From Streptomyces cucumeris (GTDB lineage: Bacteria > Actinomycetota > Actinomycetes > Streptomycetales > Streptomycetaceae), in contig NZ_JANCLX010000004.1 in NCBI RefSeq assembly GCF_024295805.1, positions 1 to 64,000 of the forward strand: a stretch of DNA of 64,000 nt, read 5' to 3'. The notes below the pieces were generated by a model, which worked only from the letters and a program-made list of their open reading frames with translations, was not told the DNA's origin and did not search any database. Position numbers and translations under genes: made by a program. Of this stretch, positions 34,583-43,294 are shown one piece after another. Numbering within the stretch: the first letter of the stretch is position 1; every line of letters starts with the position of its first letter.

Positions 34583-36211
34583 CTATACAAGCGTCCTCCG
34601 GATTTCCCATCCGCCGTCGCCCAGCGTCCACCAGCGCGTCGCCCGCACGTCACCGGCCGCTTCGGCCAGCGGTTCGGGCCGCACCGGGGCGTCCACGCTC
34701 AGCGCCACCACGGCGTCCTCGCCCGGCGCCGTCCTGGCCAGCCGCATCGCGGCGATGTTCACCCCGGCCGCGCCCAGCGCGGCGCCGAGCGCGCCCAGCA
34801 CACCGGTCCGGTCCGGACAGCGGAAGAACACCGCCTCCCCGCCCAGCGGGAAGTCGATCGGCAGCCCGAAGATCTCCACCAGCAGCGCCCGGCCGCCGGG
34901 TTCGGTGAGCGTGCCGGTCACCGACGCCTCGGAGCCATCGGCGAAGACCGCCCGCAGCGTGACCGCCGAGCGGTAGCCCAGCGCGTCCGGGCCGGTGGTG
35001 GCGACCGCCTCCAGCCCCCGTCCGGCGGCCAGCGCCGGGGCGTTCACATACGACACACCGCCCTCCACCGGACCGGTCAACGCGCCCTTGAGCGCGCCCA
35101 GTTCCAGCACTCGCACATCATGGCCGGCGATCTCCCCACGGCCCACCGCCTCCAGCCGCCCCGGCAGCCGTCCGGTGGCCGCGACCAGCAGTCCCGCCAG
35201 CCGCTCCGTGAGCACCAGCCATGGCGCGAGATCCGGGGCGATGACCCCGGCCCGCACATTGACCGCCTCCGGCAGCAGCGCCCCGGCCAGCGCCCGCCGC
35301 ACCGAGCCGGCCACCGACACCCCCGCCCGCTCCTGGGCCTCGGCGGTGCCCGCCCCCAGATGCGGGGTGACCACCACCGAGTCCAGCTCGAACAGCGGTG
35401 ACTCCGGGCATGGTTCGACGGCGAACACATCGATGCCCGCCGCGGCCACCCGCCCCTCCTTGAGCGCCGCGTACAGCTCCGCCTCGTCCACGATGCCGCC
35501 ACGGGCCGCGTTGACGATCCGCACCCCGGGTCTGACCCGGTGCAGCGCCTCGAACCCCAGCAGTCCGGTGGTCTCCGGGGTGCGGGGCAGATGGACCGAG
35601 ATCAGCTCGGACCGCTCCAGCAGTTCCTCCAGCGGCACCAGCGTCACGCCCTCCTGGGCCGCGTGGGCGGGCTGGACATACGGGTCGTAGGCGATGACAT
35701 CCATCTCGAACGCCCGCATCCGCCGGGCCACCAGGGTGCCGATCCGGCCCAGCCCCAGCAGGCCGAGCGTCTTGCCCGCCAGCTCCACCCCGGAGAACCG
35801 GGAGCGCTGCCACTGTCCCGCCTTGAGCGCCGCGTCGGCCTGCGGGATGTTGCGGGCCACCGCCACCAGCAGTCCCACCGCCAGCTCCGCCGCGCTCACC
35901 ACATTGGAGGTGGGGGCGTTGACCACCATCACCCCGGCCGCGGACGCCGCGGGCACGTCGACGTTGTCGAGGCCCACCCCGGCCCGGCCGATCACCCGCA
36001 GCCGGTCCGCGGCGGCCAGGGCCTCGGCGTCCATCCGGGTCGCGCTGCGGATCAGCACCGCATCGGCTCCGGGGAGCGCGGCGAGCAGCGCCGCACGGTC
36101 GGCCCCGGCGCAGTGGCGCACCTCCACGCCCGGCCCGAGCGCGTCCACGGTGGCGGGCGACAGCTCCTCGGCGATCAGTACGACGGGCCGGTGGACCACG
36201 GGCTCGTCCAT
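34583..36211 (-). CDS. serA: D-3-phosphoglycerate dehydrogenase (cluster copy)
   Basis: This 542-aa NAD-dependent enzyme oxidises 3-phosphoglycerate to 3-phosphohydroxypyruvate, the first step to O-phospho-L-serine. Visible are VIGRAGVGLDNVDVPAA, the Rossmann loop LGLGRIGTLVARRM, NAARGGIVDEAELY (catalytic Arg) and the Glu-His pair, with His in VVVTPHLGAGTAEAQ. A C-terminal intervening plus ACT domain ends FFRCPDRTGVLGALGAALG. Being last in the biosynthetic operon next to SbnA- and SbnB-like genes, it should raise the O-phosphoserine supply for diaminopropionate. Feedback control by serine through ACT is possible. Confidence 0.92.
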   Translation of the reverse strand: MDEPVVHRPVVLIAEELSPATVDALGPGVEVRHCAGADRAALLAALPGADAVLIRSATRMDAEALAAADRLRVIGRAGVGLDNVDVPAASAAGVMVVNAPTSNVVSAAELAVGLLVAVARNIPQADAALKAGQWQRSRFSGVELAGKTLGLLGLGRIGTLVARRMRAFEMDVIAYDPYVQPAHAAQEGVTLVPLEELLERSELISVHLPRTPETTGLLGFEALHRVRPGVRIVNAARGGIVDEAELYAALKEGRVAAAGIDVFAVEPCPESPLFELDSVVVTPHLGAGTAEAQERAGVSVAGSVRRALAGALLPEAVNVRAGVIAPDLAPWLVLTERLAGLLVAATGRLPGRLEAVGRGEIAGHDVRVLELGALKGALTGPVEGGVSYVNAPALAAGRGLEAVATTGPDALGYRSAVTLRAVFADGSEASVTGTLTEPGGRALLVEIFGLPIDFPLGGEAVFFRCPDRTGVLGALGAALGAAGVNIAAMRLARTAPGEDAVVALSVDAPVRPEPLAEAAGDVRATRWWTLGDGGWEIRRTLV

Positions 36212-36286
36212 GGCTTGCCTCCTCCAACGACTCCTGCTGGGACAACTCCTGGCATCACGGTGACCTCCAAGGCCGGGGCGGGGCGC

Positions 36287-37297
36287 TCAGCCGACGCCCG
36301 CGACCAGCCGCTCCGCCGGGACCGGCGGCACCGGCGGCTCGCCGTCCCCCTCCAGGGGGGCGTAGTGCTCGGCCACCCACTCCGGGTCGTAGACCGAGTC
36401 GAGATAGCGGTCGCCCTGGTCGGGCGCGATGGCCACCGCGGTGAGCCGCTCCCCGCCCGGCCGTGCGGCCAGCCAGCGCCGCGCACCGCTCACCACCGTC
36501 CCGGTGGAACCGCCGAAGAGGAAACCGCGGCGGGCCATCGTCCGGCAGGTCTCGATGGTCTCCCGCTCCTCCACCAGCACCACGTCGTCGACCAGTCCGG
36601 TGTCCAGCAGCGGCGGGCGCACCCCGGCGCCGAGCCCCGGGATCAGCCGCCGCGCGGGCGGACCGCCGAAGGTCACCGAGCCGACCGAGTCCACCGCCAC
36701 CACCGTCACCGACCGGCGGTGCTCCCAGAACCAGCGGGCGCAGCCCATCAGGGTGCCGGTGGTGCCCGCGCCGACGAACAGCACGTCCAGCGCCGGGAAC
36801 TGGGCGGCGATGGCGGGGGCCGTGGTGCGGTAGTGCGCCGACCAGTTGTGCGGGTTGGTGTACTGGTTGAGCCAGACGTAGCGGGGGTCGTAGGCCACCA
36901 GCCGCTGGACGTAGTCCATCCGCGCGCCGAGCAGTCCCCGGGTCCGGTCCGGACGGCTGATGGTGAGCACCTGGGCGCCGAAGGACTGCATCTGGCGGCG
37001 GCTGGCGGGGTTGCAGCGCGAGTCGGTGACACAGAGGAAGCCGTAGCCCCGGCTGGCCGCGATCATGCTGAGCGCGATACCGAGGTTGCCGGAGGAGGAC
37101 TCGACGATGACCGAACCCGGGGTCAGCGCCCCGTCGCGTTCGGCGGCGAGCACCATCTCCCGGGCGGCCTTCAGCTTCACCGATCCGGCGAAGTTGAAGC
37201 TCTCGCACTTGAGGAAGACAGGGAGGTCGCACACCGCGGCGAGATCCACATAGAGGTCCTCCATGTTGATCTCGTGCGGGGCTTGGATTACGGGCAC
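36287..37297 (-). CDS. sbnA: SbnA-like N-(2-amino-2-carboxyethyl)-L-glutamate synthase
   Basis: This 336-aa PLP enzyme of the cysteine synthase fold condenses O-phospho-L-serine with L-glutamate, the first step to L-2,3-diaminopropionate. The PLP lysine is Lys41 in FAGSVKLKAA. The substrate loop is ESSSGNLGIALS and the phosphate cup is GAGTTGTLMG. The SbnA-type QYTNPHNWSAHYRTTAP segment is present and separates it from CysK/CysM. It is 40 bp from the sbnB-like gene in the same operon. The sbn symbol indicates the staphyloferrin B pathway homologue. Confidence 0.9.
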   Translation of the reverse strand: MPVIQAPHEINMEDLYVDLAAVCDLPVFLKCESFNFAGSVKLKAAREMVLAAERDGALTPGSVIVESSSGNLGIALSMIAASRGYGFLCVTDSRCNPASRRQMQSFGAQVLTISRPDRTRGLLGARMDYVQRLVAYDPRYVWLNQYTNPHNWSAHYRTTAPAIAAQFPALDVLFVGAGTTGTLMGCARWFWEHRRSVTVVAVDSVGSVTFGGPPARRLIPGLGAGVRPPLLDTGLVDDVVLVEERETIETCRTMARRGFLFGGSTGTVVSGARRWLAARPGGERLTAVAIAPDQGDRYLDSVYDPEWVAEHYAPLEGDGEPPVPPVPAERLVAGVG

Positions 37298-37337
37298 GTC
37301 ATCACCGCGATTCGTTGGGAGCGCCGCTGTCCGGCGC

Positions 37338-38381
37338 TTACGAGCCGGCCCGCCCGTAGCGGCTGAGCTCGTGGAAGAAACCGTCCACCACCGACAACTC
37401 GCCCGCGCGGGCCAGCCGGTCGTGGACGAAGCGGCCGAGGGCGATGTCGAGTACGCCCAGGCCGAACGGGGAGAACACCAGCGGCCGGTCGGCGGGCAGC
37501 TCCACCCGGCCCTCCAGTACGTCGTACAGGGTCCCGGCGATGAAGTCCCGGTTGCCGGTGAGCTGTTCCACCAGGTGCGGGGAGGTGTCCGCCTTCAGAC
37601 AGTGGTCCACATCGTCGACGACGTTGGTGGCGCCGAGCAGGATCTCGGGGGCCAGATCGCGCAGCGAGACATTGAGCACCAGCGGGTTGTGGGCGAACCA
37701 GGCCGGGTCGTGGATATGCGGGGCGCCCGCCACCGTCGCGAACACCACCAGATCGCTGGCCCCGATCAGCTCCCGCGCGGAGCCGTGCACCACCGAGGGG
37801 GCGGCGCCGGGCCGCGCGCCGAGGTATCCGGCGAAGCCCTGTGCGTGCTGGTCGGACAGGTCGAAGACACCGACCTCGTCGAAGCTCCAGCCGGTCTCCA
37901 CCAGATAGGTGTGGATGTAGCGGGCGATCAGCCCGGTGCCGATGAAACCGATCCGCCGCGGCCGCTCGCCCCGGCTGAGCCGGTCGGCGGCCAGCGCCGC
38001 GGAGGCCGCGGTGCGCGCGGCGGAGATGATCGAGGACTCCAGGCAGGCGAACGGATAGCCGGTGTCATGGTCGTTGAGGATCAGGACGGCCGAGGCGCGC
38101 GGAATACCCGCGGCCACGTTCTCCGGGAAGCTGGAGATCCACTTCAGTCCGTCGGTGGGCCGCTCACCGCCGACCGAGGCCGGCAGCGCGATGATCCGCG
38201 AGCCGGGCCGGTCGGGGAAGCGCAAGAAATACGACGGCGGATTGACCGTCCGCTCCGCGCCGTGCAGCCGGTAGACCTCCTCGACCAGCTCCAGGACCTG
38301 CTTCTCGTGGCCCGAGAGCACGTGGTCCACCTGGGCTCCGGAGATGACGGCGAACGGCGGCACGCCGGACCGCTGGGACAT
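37338..38381 (-). CDS. sbnB: SbnB-like dehydrogenase (diaminopropionate formation)
   Basis: This 347-aa protein of the ornithine cyclodeaminase/mu-crystallin fold oxidatively cleaves the SbnA product to 2-oxoglutarate and L-2,3-diaminopropionate using NAD. The Rossmann motif is IGFIGTGLIARYIHTYL. KWISSFPENVAAGIPRASAV and VVDDVDHCLKADTSPH are conserved in SbnB. Start candidates are ATG 38402, 38393 and 38381; the last has GGAG 6 nt upstream and is used. The ORF extension to 38846 overlaps the dioxygenase gene and is rejected. Confidence 0.88.
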   Translation of the reverse strand: MSQRSGVPPFAVISGAQVDHVLSGHEKQVLELVEEVYRLHGAERTVNPPSYFLRFPDRPGSRIIALPASVGGERPTDGLKWISSFPENVAAGIPRASAVLILNDHDTGYPFACLESSIISAARTAASAALAADRLSRGERPRRIGFIGTGLIARYIHTYLVETGWSFDEVGVFDLSDQHAQGFAGYLGARPGAAPSVVHGSARELIGASDLVVFATVAGAPHIHDPAWFAHNPLVLNVSLRDLAPEILLGATNVVDDVDHCLKADTSPHLVEQLTGNRDFIAGTLYDVLEGRVELPADRPLVFSPFGLGVLDIALGRFVHDRLARAGELSVVDGFFHELSRYGRAGS

Positions 38382-38437
38382 GTTGGGCTCCATCCATTGC
38401 ATCGGTGGTGACGGTCGGTCGGTGGGGACGGGGTGGC

Positions 38438-39433
38438 TCAGGCCGGGCCGGGGACCCGTACCGGATCGCCGAGCACCACGGCGATCTCGCGCTCCCCCTC
38501 GTAGGGTTCGCGGCTGTGCGCCATCCGCAGGTTGTCCACGACCATCAGGTCCCCGGGCCGCCAGGGCTCCCGCAGGGTGTGCTTCTCGTAGACACCGTTG
38601 ATGGCCAGCACGGTGTCCTCGGTGATGGCGCCGCCGTCCCCGTAACGGCTGTTGAACGGCAGTCCGTCCGCGCCGAACTCGAAGGTCAGGTACTCGCGGA
38701 CGACCGGGTCCAGCGTCCATTCGTTGAGGAACGCGATCTGGTTGAACCAGCCGCGGCGGCCGTCGGCCGGATGGCGCAGCACCGCGGCCGAGCGCTGCCG
38801 GGTGCGCAGATCGCCGCCCGGCAGCCATGCGGTCCCGATGCCCCACCGGGCGCAGTACGCCTCGATGGCCGCGCGGTCCGCGGCGCCGAAGGACTCCTCG
38901 CGCCCCACGCCCACGGTGTCGGTGTAACTGCGCTCCAGCCGCCAGCCGGTGCGCTCGAACCGTTCCACCAGCGCCGGGTCCAGCGCCTCCAGCACCGTCC
39001 GGGAGTCGGCCACCCCGGTGATCCCGCCGGAGGCGGGCGCGGTGAGGCAGCCGAAGAGCAGGGTGGCGGGCACCTCACGGCGGTAGCTCAGCTCGTGATG
39101 CATACACATCGGCTGGTCGGGGGGCCACTCCGAGGAGGAGTACACCCCCTCAGCGAGCCGCCGCCGGGTGGCGAACCCCTCCCGTTCGTCCATCACCTCC
39201 TCCAGCAGCTCCCGGCCGACACGGCCCACCGCGGCCGCGTCGGCCAGGCCCAGACCGCGCACCAGCACCGCGCCGTGTGCGGCGACGGCCGCGCGCAGCG
39301 CGGTGCGGTGGGCGGCGGCCCAAGCGGCGGGGTCGGCGGGCGGCGGCCCGTCGAGCCGGAGGACGGCGGGGCGGTCGGCGAGGACCTCCACCGGGGGGAG
39401 CGGGGCGTGCACGGCCATCGTCGGGGTCCTCAC
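38438..39433 (-). CDS. TauD/SyrP-like Fe(II)/2-oxoglutarate dioxygenase
   Basis: This 331-aa double-stranded beta-helix oxygenase has the metal motif His-x-Glu in QPMCMHHELSYR, where TauD enzymes often have HxD. The distal His is in NLRMAHSREPY, with the oxoglutarate Arg near its end. It resembles SyrP-type enzymes that act on amino acids bound to a PCP, and it lies next to the A-PCP gene. GTG 39433 gives a GTGA overlap with the NRPS stop, like most junctions of this operon; ATG 39418 with GAGG upstream is the alternative. It may hydroxylate or desaturate Dap or the acyl chain. Confidence 0.85.
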   Translation of the reverse strand: MRTPTMAVHAPLPPVEVLADRPAVLRLDGPPPADPAAWAAAHRTALRAAVAAHGAVLVRGLGLADAAAVGRVGRELLEEVMDEREGFATRRRLAEGVYSSSEWPPDQPMCMHHELSYRREVPATLLFGCLTAPASGGITGVADSRTVLEALDPALVERFERTGWRLERSYTDTVGVGREESFGAADRAAIEAYCARWGIGTAWLPGGDLRTRQRSAAVLRHPADGRRGWFNQIAFLNEWTLDPVVREYLTFEFGADGLPFNSRYGDGGAITEDTVLAINGVYEKHTLREPWRPGDLMVVDNLRMAHSREPYEGEREIAVVLGDPVRVPGPA

Positions 39434-41817
39434 GTCTCGGGGGCGGCGTCGACCAGCGCGGCCAGGTCGGCCAGTACGGGCATGCGGTGGAGGTCCTTCA
39501 GGGTGAACCGGCGCTCCATCGAGACGATCAGCCGCACCGCGGTGAGCGAGGTGCCGCCCCGGTCGAAGAAGTTCTCGGTGCGTCCGATCTCCTCGGCGGG
39601 CACCTTCAGCACCTCGGCCCAGGCGCGCGCCAGCCGCTGTTCGGTGCGGGTGCGCGGGGGCTCGTGGCCGGTACCGCCGCCGCTGTCACCGAGTTCGGCG
39701 GCCAGGGCGCGCAGCGCCTTCTTGTCGGTCTTGCCGTTGCCGGTGAGCGGCAGCCGCTCCAGCCGTTCGATCCGGCGCGGCACCATATAGCCGGGCAGTA
39801 CCCGGGCCAGCCGTTCGCGCAGCGCCTCGGCGGGTTCGGTGGAGCCGGACTCGAAGGCCACGAGCTGCTTCCCGGCGTCCGGGGTCTCCACGACCACCAC
39901 CGCGCCGTCCCGCACCCCGGGCAGCCGCAGGAGCTGGTTCTCGATCTCGCCGATCTCGATCCGGAACCCCCGGATCTTGACCTGGGCGTCCCGGCGGCCG
40001 AGGAACTCCAGTTTCCCGTCCGGCAGCCAGCGGCCGAAGTCACCGGAGCGGTAGAGCCGCTCACCGGGCCGGTGGGGGTCGGTGGTGAACGCCTGGGCGG
40101 TGCGCTCGGGGTCGTTGACGTAGCCGCGGCCGACGCAGATCCCGGAGAACACGATCTCGCCGGGGGCGCCGAGCGGCACCGGCCGGAGCCGTTCGTCCAC
40201 CACGTACACGGTGACGTTGCCGACCGGCGGGCCCAGCGGTACGGAGTCCCGTGCGGGGACCGCCGTCATCACCTCGTGGTTGGTGTCGTCGCTGGTCTCC
40301 GTGAGCCCGTAGGCGTTCATCAGGGCGATCCGCGGGAAGCGGGCGAACCAGCGGACGGTCAGCTCCTTCTTCAGCGCCTCGCCGGTCACGGACACACAGC
40401 GCAGCGCGGGCAGTTCGCGCGGCCGGGTCTCCAGCCGGGAGAGCACCACCTCCAGATAGGAGGGCACCGCCTGGAGCACCGCGACCTCACCGCGCTCGAT
40501 GGTGTCGAGGTAGCGGTCGACGTCGAGGACGGCCTCCTGCTCGACGATGAGCGTGCGGCCGCCGGCCACCAGTGCCGCCACGAGCTGCCACAGCGAGATG
40601 TCGAAGGACTGCGGGGCGGTCTGCGCCACCACCTGGCCCTCGGTGATCGACTGGTCGTCGATCTTGGCGTAGAGGTGATTGACGAAGCCGCCGTGTTCGC
40701 ACATCGCGCCCTTGGGCTCACCGGTGGAGCCCGAGGTGAAGTAGAGGTACGCCAGCCGCTCGGGTCCGATGGCGAGCCCGGGGTCGGTGTCCGGGTGGCC
40801 CTCGGCGCACGCGTCCTGGACGGTCAGCAGCTCCGTGCCCGCGGGCGCGGCCTGCCGGAGGTGGCCGGGGCCGCCGGGTTCGGTGAGCACCAGACGGCAT
40901 CCGGCACGGGTCAGGGTGCGGCCCATCCGGTCGGCGGGCGCGCCCGGTTCGACGGGCAGATACGCGGCCCCGGCCTTGAACACCCCGATCACCGCGGCCA
41001 TCCAGTCCAGGTTCCGTTCGGTGACCACCGCGACCACGGCCTCCTCGCCGAGGCCGCGGGCGAGCACCGCGTGGGCGATCCGGTTGGCGCGCGCGTTGAG
41101 CCCCGCGTAGGTCAGGCTCCGTCCGGCGTACACGGCCGCGATGTCGTCCGGGCGGACGGCCACCTGCTCCTCGAACAGCTCGTGGAACCGCCGGTCGGGC
41201 AGCGTCCGTTCGGGGCCGGACATGCCGGTGAGCTGGTGGTGCAGCTCCTCCTCGGAGAGCAGGGTGCGGGCCCGGCAGGACGTGTCGGGCTCGGTGGCCA
41301 GCCGCGCCAGCGCGGTCAGGTAGTAGCCCGCGACCCGGTCCGCCGCGGCGCCGTCCAGCACATCGGTGCGGTGCCGCAGCCGCAGCTCGGCGCGGCCGGG
41401 GGCCAGATGGAGGGAGACGGTGAGCACCACCGGGGAGCCCTCGGCGGGGATGTACCGGCCGTCGCCGAGGTCGAGCACCGTCTCGTACGGCGCCTCGTCC
41501 GGCCGGGGCGCCACCGAGCCGCGCAGCAGCTCCCGCCAGCTCTCGTCACCGGCCATGACCCGCACCCCGAGGGGGACGGTCTCGCCGTGGGCCACCCAGC
41601 CGGTGGTGAGCTCCCGTTCGCCGCTGAGCGCGGCGAGCACCACGGTGTGCGCGGCCAGCGCCACGGTCTGCCAGCCGCAGCCGGAGCGGCGGGCCCGCAG
41701 CCGCGCGGCGGCCAGCAGCCGCGCCGGGAGCGGCCGGGAGACCGTGGCGGTGTGTCCGGCGGCCGGACCGGTCGCCGACGACCAGCGGGGCACGGTCCGT
41801 ACGGGTCCTGCGCTCAT
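39430..41817 (-). CDS. NRPS protein: C-lobe remnant - adenylation - PCP
   Basis: This 795-aa protein starts with about 200 residues that match only the C-terminal lobe of a condensation domain (PARLLAAARLRAR ... LAAHTVVLAALSG, WVAHGETVP, RTDVLDGAAADRVAGYY). No HHxxxDG is present. The adenylation domain follows (about 205-705; A3 YFTSGSTGEPKG at 359-370, A10 GNGKTDKK at 693-700, Lys696), then a PCP with Ser757 in DRGGTSL. By hand the specificity positions read D-I-W-S-S-T-A-D-D-K. Two acidic residues in the pocket fit a diamino acid, as expected from sbnA/sbnB. ATG 41817 overlaps the DsbA-like stop (ATGA). Confidence 0.9.
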   Translation of the reverse strand: MSAGPVRTVPRWSSATGPAAGHTATVSRPLPARLLAAARLRARRSGCGWQTVALAAHTVVLAALSGERELTTGWVAHGETVPLGVRVMAGDESWRELLRGSVAPRPDEAPYETVLDLGDGRYIPAEGSPVVLTVSLHLAPGRAELRLRHRTDVLDGAAADRVAGYYLTALARLATEPDTSCRARTLLSEEELHHQLTGMSGPERTLPDRRFHELFEEQVAVRPDDIAAVYAGRSLTYAGLNARANRIAHAVLARGLGEEAVVAVVTERNLDWMAAVIGVFKAGAAYLPVEPGAPADRMGRTLTRAGCRLVLTEPGGPGHLRQAAPAGTELLTVQDACAEGHPDTDPGLAIGPERLAYLYFTSGSTGEPKGAMCEHGGFVNHLYAKIDDQSITEGQVVAQTAPQSFDISLWQLVAALVAGGRTLIVEQEAVLDVDRYLDTIERGEVAVLQAVPSYLEVVLSRLETRPRELPALRCVSVTGEALKKELTVRWFARFPRIALMNAYGLTETSDDTNHEVMTAVPARDSVPLGPPVGNVTVYVVDERLRPVPLGAPGEIVFSGICVGRGYVNDPERTAQAFTTDPHRPGERLYRSGDFGRWLPDGKLEFLGRRDAQVKIRGFRIEIGEIENQLLRLPGVRDGAVVVVETPDAGKQLVAFESGSTEPAEALRERLARVLPGYMVPRRIERLERLPLTGNGKTDKKALRALAAELGDSGGGTGHEPPRTRTEQRLARAWAEVLKVPAEEIGRTENFFDRGGTSLTAVRLIVSMERRFTLKDLHRMPVLADLAALVDAAPET

Positions 41818-42533
41818 GACGGGGTCCTCTCCAGCCGGCCGCCGGCGACGGCCGTGACATCCTCGGGAACGGCCACCGGGGCGGCCGCGAAGGGGGCGTC
41901 CGAGACGCCGTCCCACGCGGTGCCGCGCACCGCCGCCACGAACGCCGAGACCCGCTCGGCGCCCCAGAAGCCCTCCCGCCCGTGCACGAAGTACGGCACC
42001 CCGAAGGCGTCGTCCTGGTACGCGGCGGCCAGACAGGCCACGCCCCTGGCGCGCAGCCGCTCGTCGTCCACGGCGTCCGCGACGCCCGGGTCCAGGCCCA
42101 GTTCGTCCGCGATGAGGGTGATGGTGGCCCGGTCCGCGAGGTCCAGTCCGCGGTTCCAGCGCGCCCGGTAGGCGGCGGCCACGAACTCCCGTCCCCGGCC
42201 CGCCTCCTCGGCGGCCAGATAGGCCAGGTGCGAGACCTCCCAGTGCGGTGCCCGGTCCACCGGCCAGGTCACCTGCCAGCCGCGGGCGTGGGCCCAGCGG
42301 CGTGCGTCGCGCAGGATGTAGAAATTCTTGGCCCGCGACATCGGGACCACGGGCAGGGTGATGCCCTCATCGGCCAGCAGCTTCTCGGACGCGGCGTCCG
42401 GCTCCCAGTACGGGATCCACTCGATGGCGTCCAGGACGTCCGGGTAGCGCTCGCTCAGGTCCCGGTAGGCGAACCACGAGTACGGGCTGCGCAGCGAGAA
42501 GTACCAGCGGGGCTGTCGGTTCCGGCGGCTCAC
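41814..42533 (-). CDS. DsbA-like / 2-hydroxychromene-2-carboxylate isomerase family protein
   Basis: This 239-aa thioredoxin-fold protein belongs to the HCCA isomerase (kappa GST) branch. It starts RWYFSLRSPYSWFAYRDL and ends with the family block FGVPYFVHGREGFWGAERV. It has no CxxC redox motif, so it is not a disulfide oxidase. Members of this family occur in clusters for polyene and cinnamoyl lipids, where cis-trans isomerisation of double bonds has been proposed. GTG 42533 overlaps the ketoreductase stop (GTGA). Its use of glutathione or mycothiol is unknown. Confidence 0.82.
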   Translation of the reverse strand: MSRRNRQPRWYFSLRSPYSWFAYRDLSERYPDVLDAIEWIPYWEPDAASEKLLADEGITLPVVPMSRAKNFYILRDARRWAHARGWQVTWPVDRAPHWEVSHLAYLAAEEAGRGREFVAAAYRARWNRGLDLADRATITLIADELGLDPGVADAVDDERLRARGVACLAAAYQDDAFGVPYFVHGREGFWGAERVSAFVAAVRGTAWDGVSDAPFAAAPVAVPEDVTAVAGGRLERTPS

Positions 42534-43294
42534 AGCACGATCCCCCCGTCGATGTGGACCACGGATCCGGTGATGTACGCGGCGCGGTCCCCCGCCAGGA
42601 AGGCCACCAGCTCGGCGACCTCCTCCGGGGTGCCCATACGGCCGAGGGTGACGCCCGCGAGGGCCTTGTCGCGTGCGGTGTCGCCGACGGCCGCCACCAT
42701 GTCGGTGTCGATGAAGCCGGGCGCCACCACGTTGACGCGGACGCCGTAGCGGCCGATCTCCTTGGCCAGGGAACGGGAGAAGCCGATGATCCCGGCCTTG
42801 GAGGCCGCGTAGTTGGTCTGGGTGGCGTTGCCGTGCACCCCCGCCACCGAGGAGATGTTGACCAGGGCGCCGGAGCGCCGCTTCATCATGGAGAAGGCGA
42901 CCGAGCGGCAGACGTGGAAGACGCCGTCGAGGTTGGTGCCCACCACCGCGCGCCAGTCGTCGTCGCTCATCATCACCATCGCCTTGTCGCGGGTGATCCC
43001 GGCGGAGGTGACACCGACCGCGACCGGGCCCAGCTCCCGTTCGGTGTGCGCCACCCAGGCCCGTACCGCGTCCGGGTCGGACACATCCACCCGCTCGGCC
43101 AGCACCCGGGCGCCCAGCGCCTCGGCCTCCTTGGCGAGGAGTTCGGCGGCCTCGGGCCGGGAGTGGTAGCAGAAGCCGACGTCATAGCCGTCCTGGGCCA
43201 GCCGCAGCACCGTGGCCCGGCCGATCCCGCGGGATCCGCCGCTGATCAGCGCCACCGGTCTGGTCCCGTCCGGCCGTCGCTCGTCCTGGGTCAT
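42530..43294 (-). CDS. 3-oxoacyl-ACP reductase (FabG-type ketoreductase)
   Basis: This 254-aa short-chain dehydrogenase has the NADPH loop ISGGSRGIGRATVL, the SAGITRDKAM segment typical of FabG, and the catalytic Ser-Tyr-Lys in VNISSVAG and TNYAASKAGIIGFS. It is a complete, active-looking enzyme and the only KR in the operon, so it should act in every PKS cycle. ATG 43294 overlaps the dehydratase stop (ATGA). Confidence 0.93.
   Translation of the reverse strand: MTQDERRPDGTRPVALISGGSRGIGRATVLRLAQDGYDVGFCYHSRPEAAELLAKEAEALGARVLAERVDVSDPDAVRAWVAHTERELGPVAVGVTSAGITRDKAMVMMSDDDWRAVVGTNLDGVFHVCRSVAFSMMKRRSGALVNISSVAGVHGNATQTNYAASKAGIIGFSRSLAKEIGRYGVRVNVVAPGFIDTDMVAAVGDTARDKALAGVTLGRMGTPEEVAELVAFLAGDRAAYITGSVVHIDGGIVL

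Noticed and set aside
39277..42171. 964-aa plus-strand ORF opposite the NRPS and TauD genes
   Set aside because: It has low-complexity composition and no domain, and it is exactly antisense to genes with conserved motifs.
41814..42533. DsbA disulfide oxidoreductase
   Set aside because: No CxxC motif. The sequence follows the HCCA isomerase branch.
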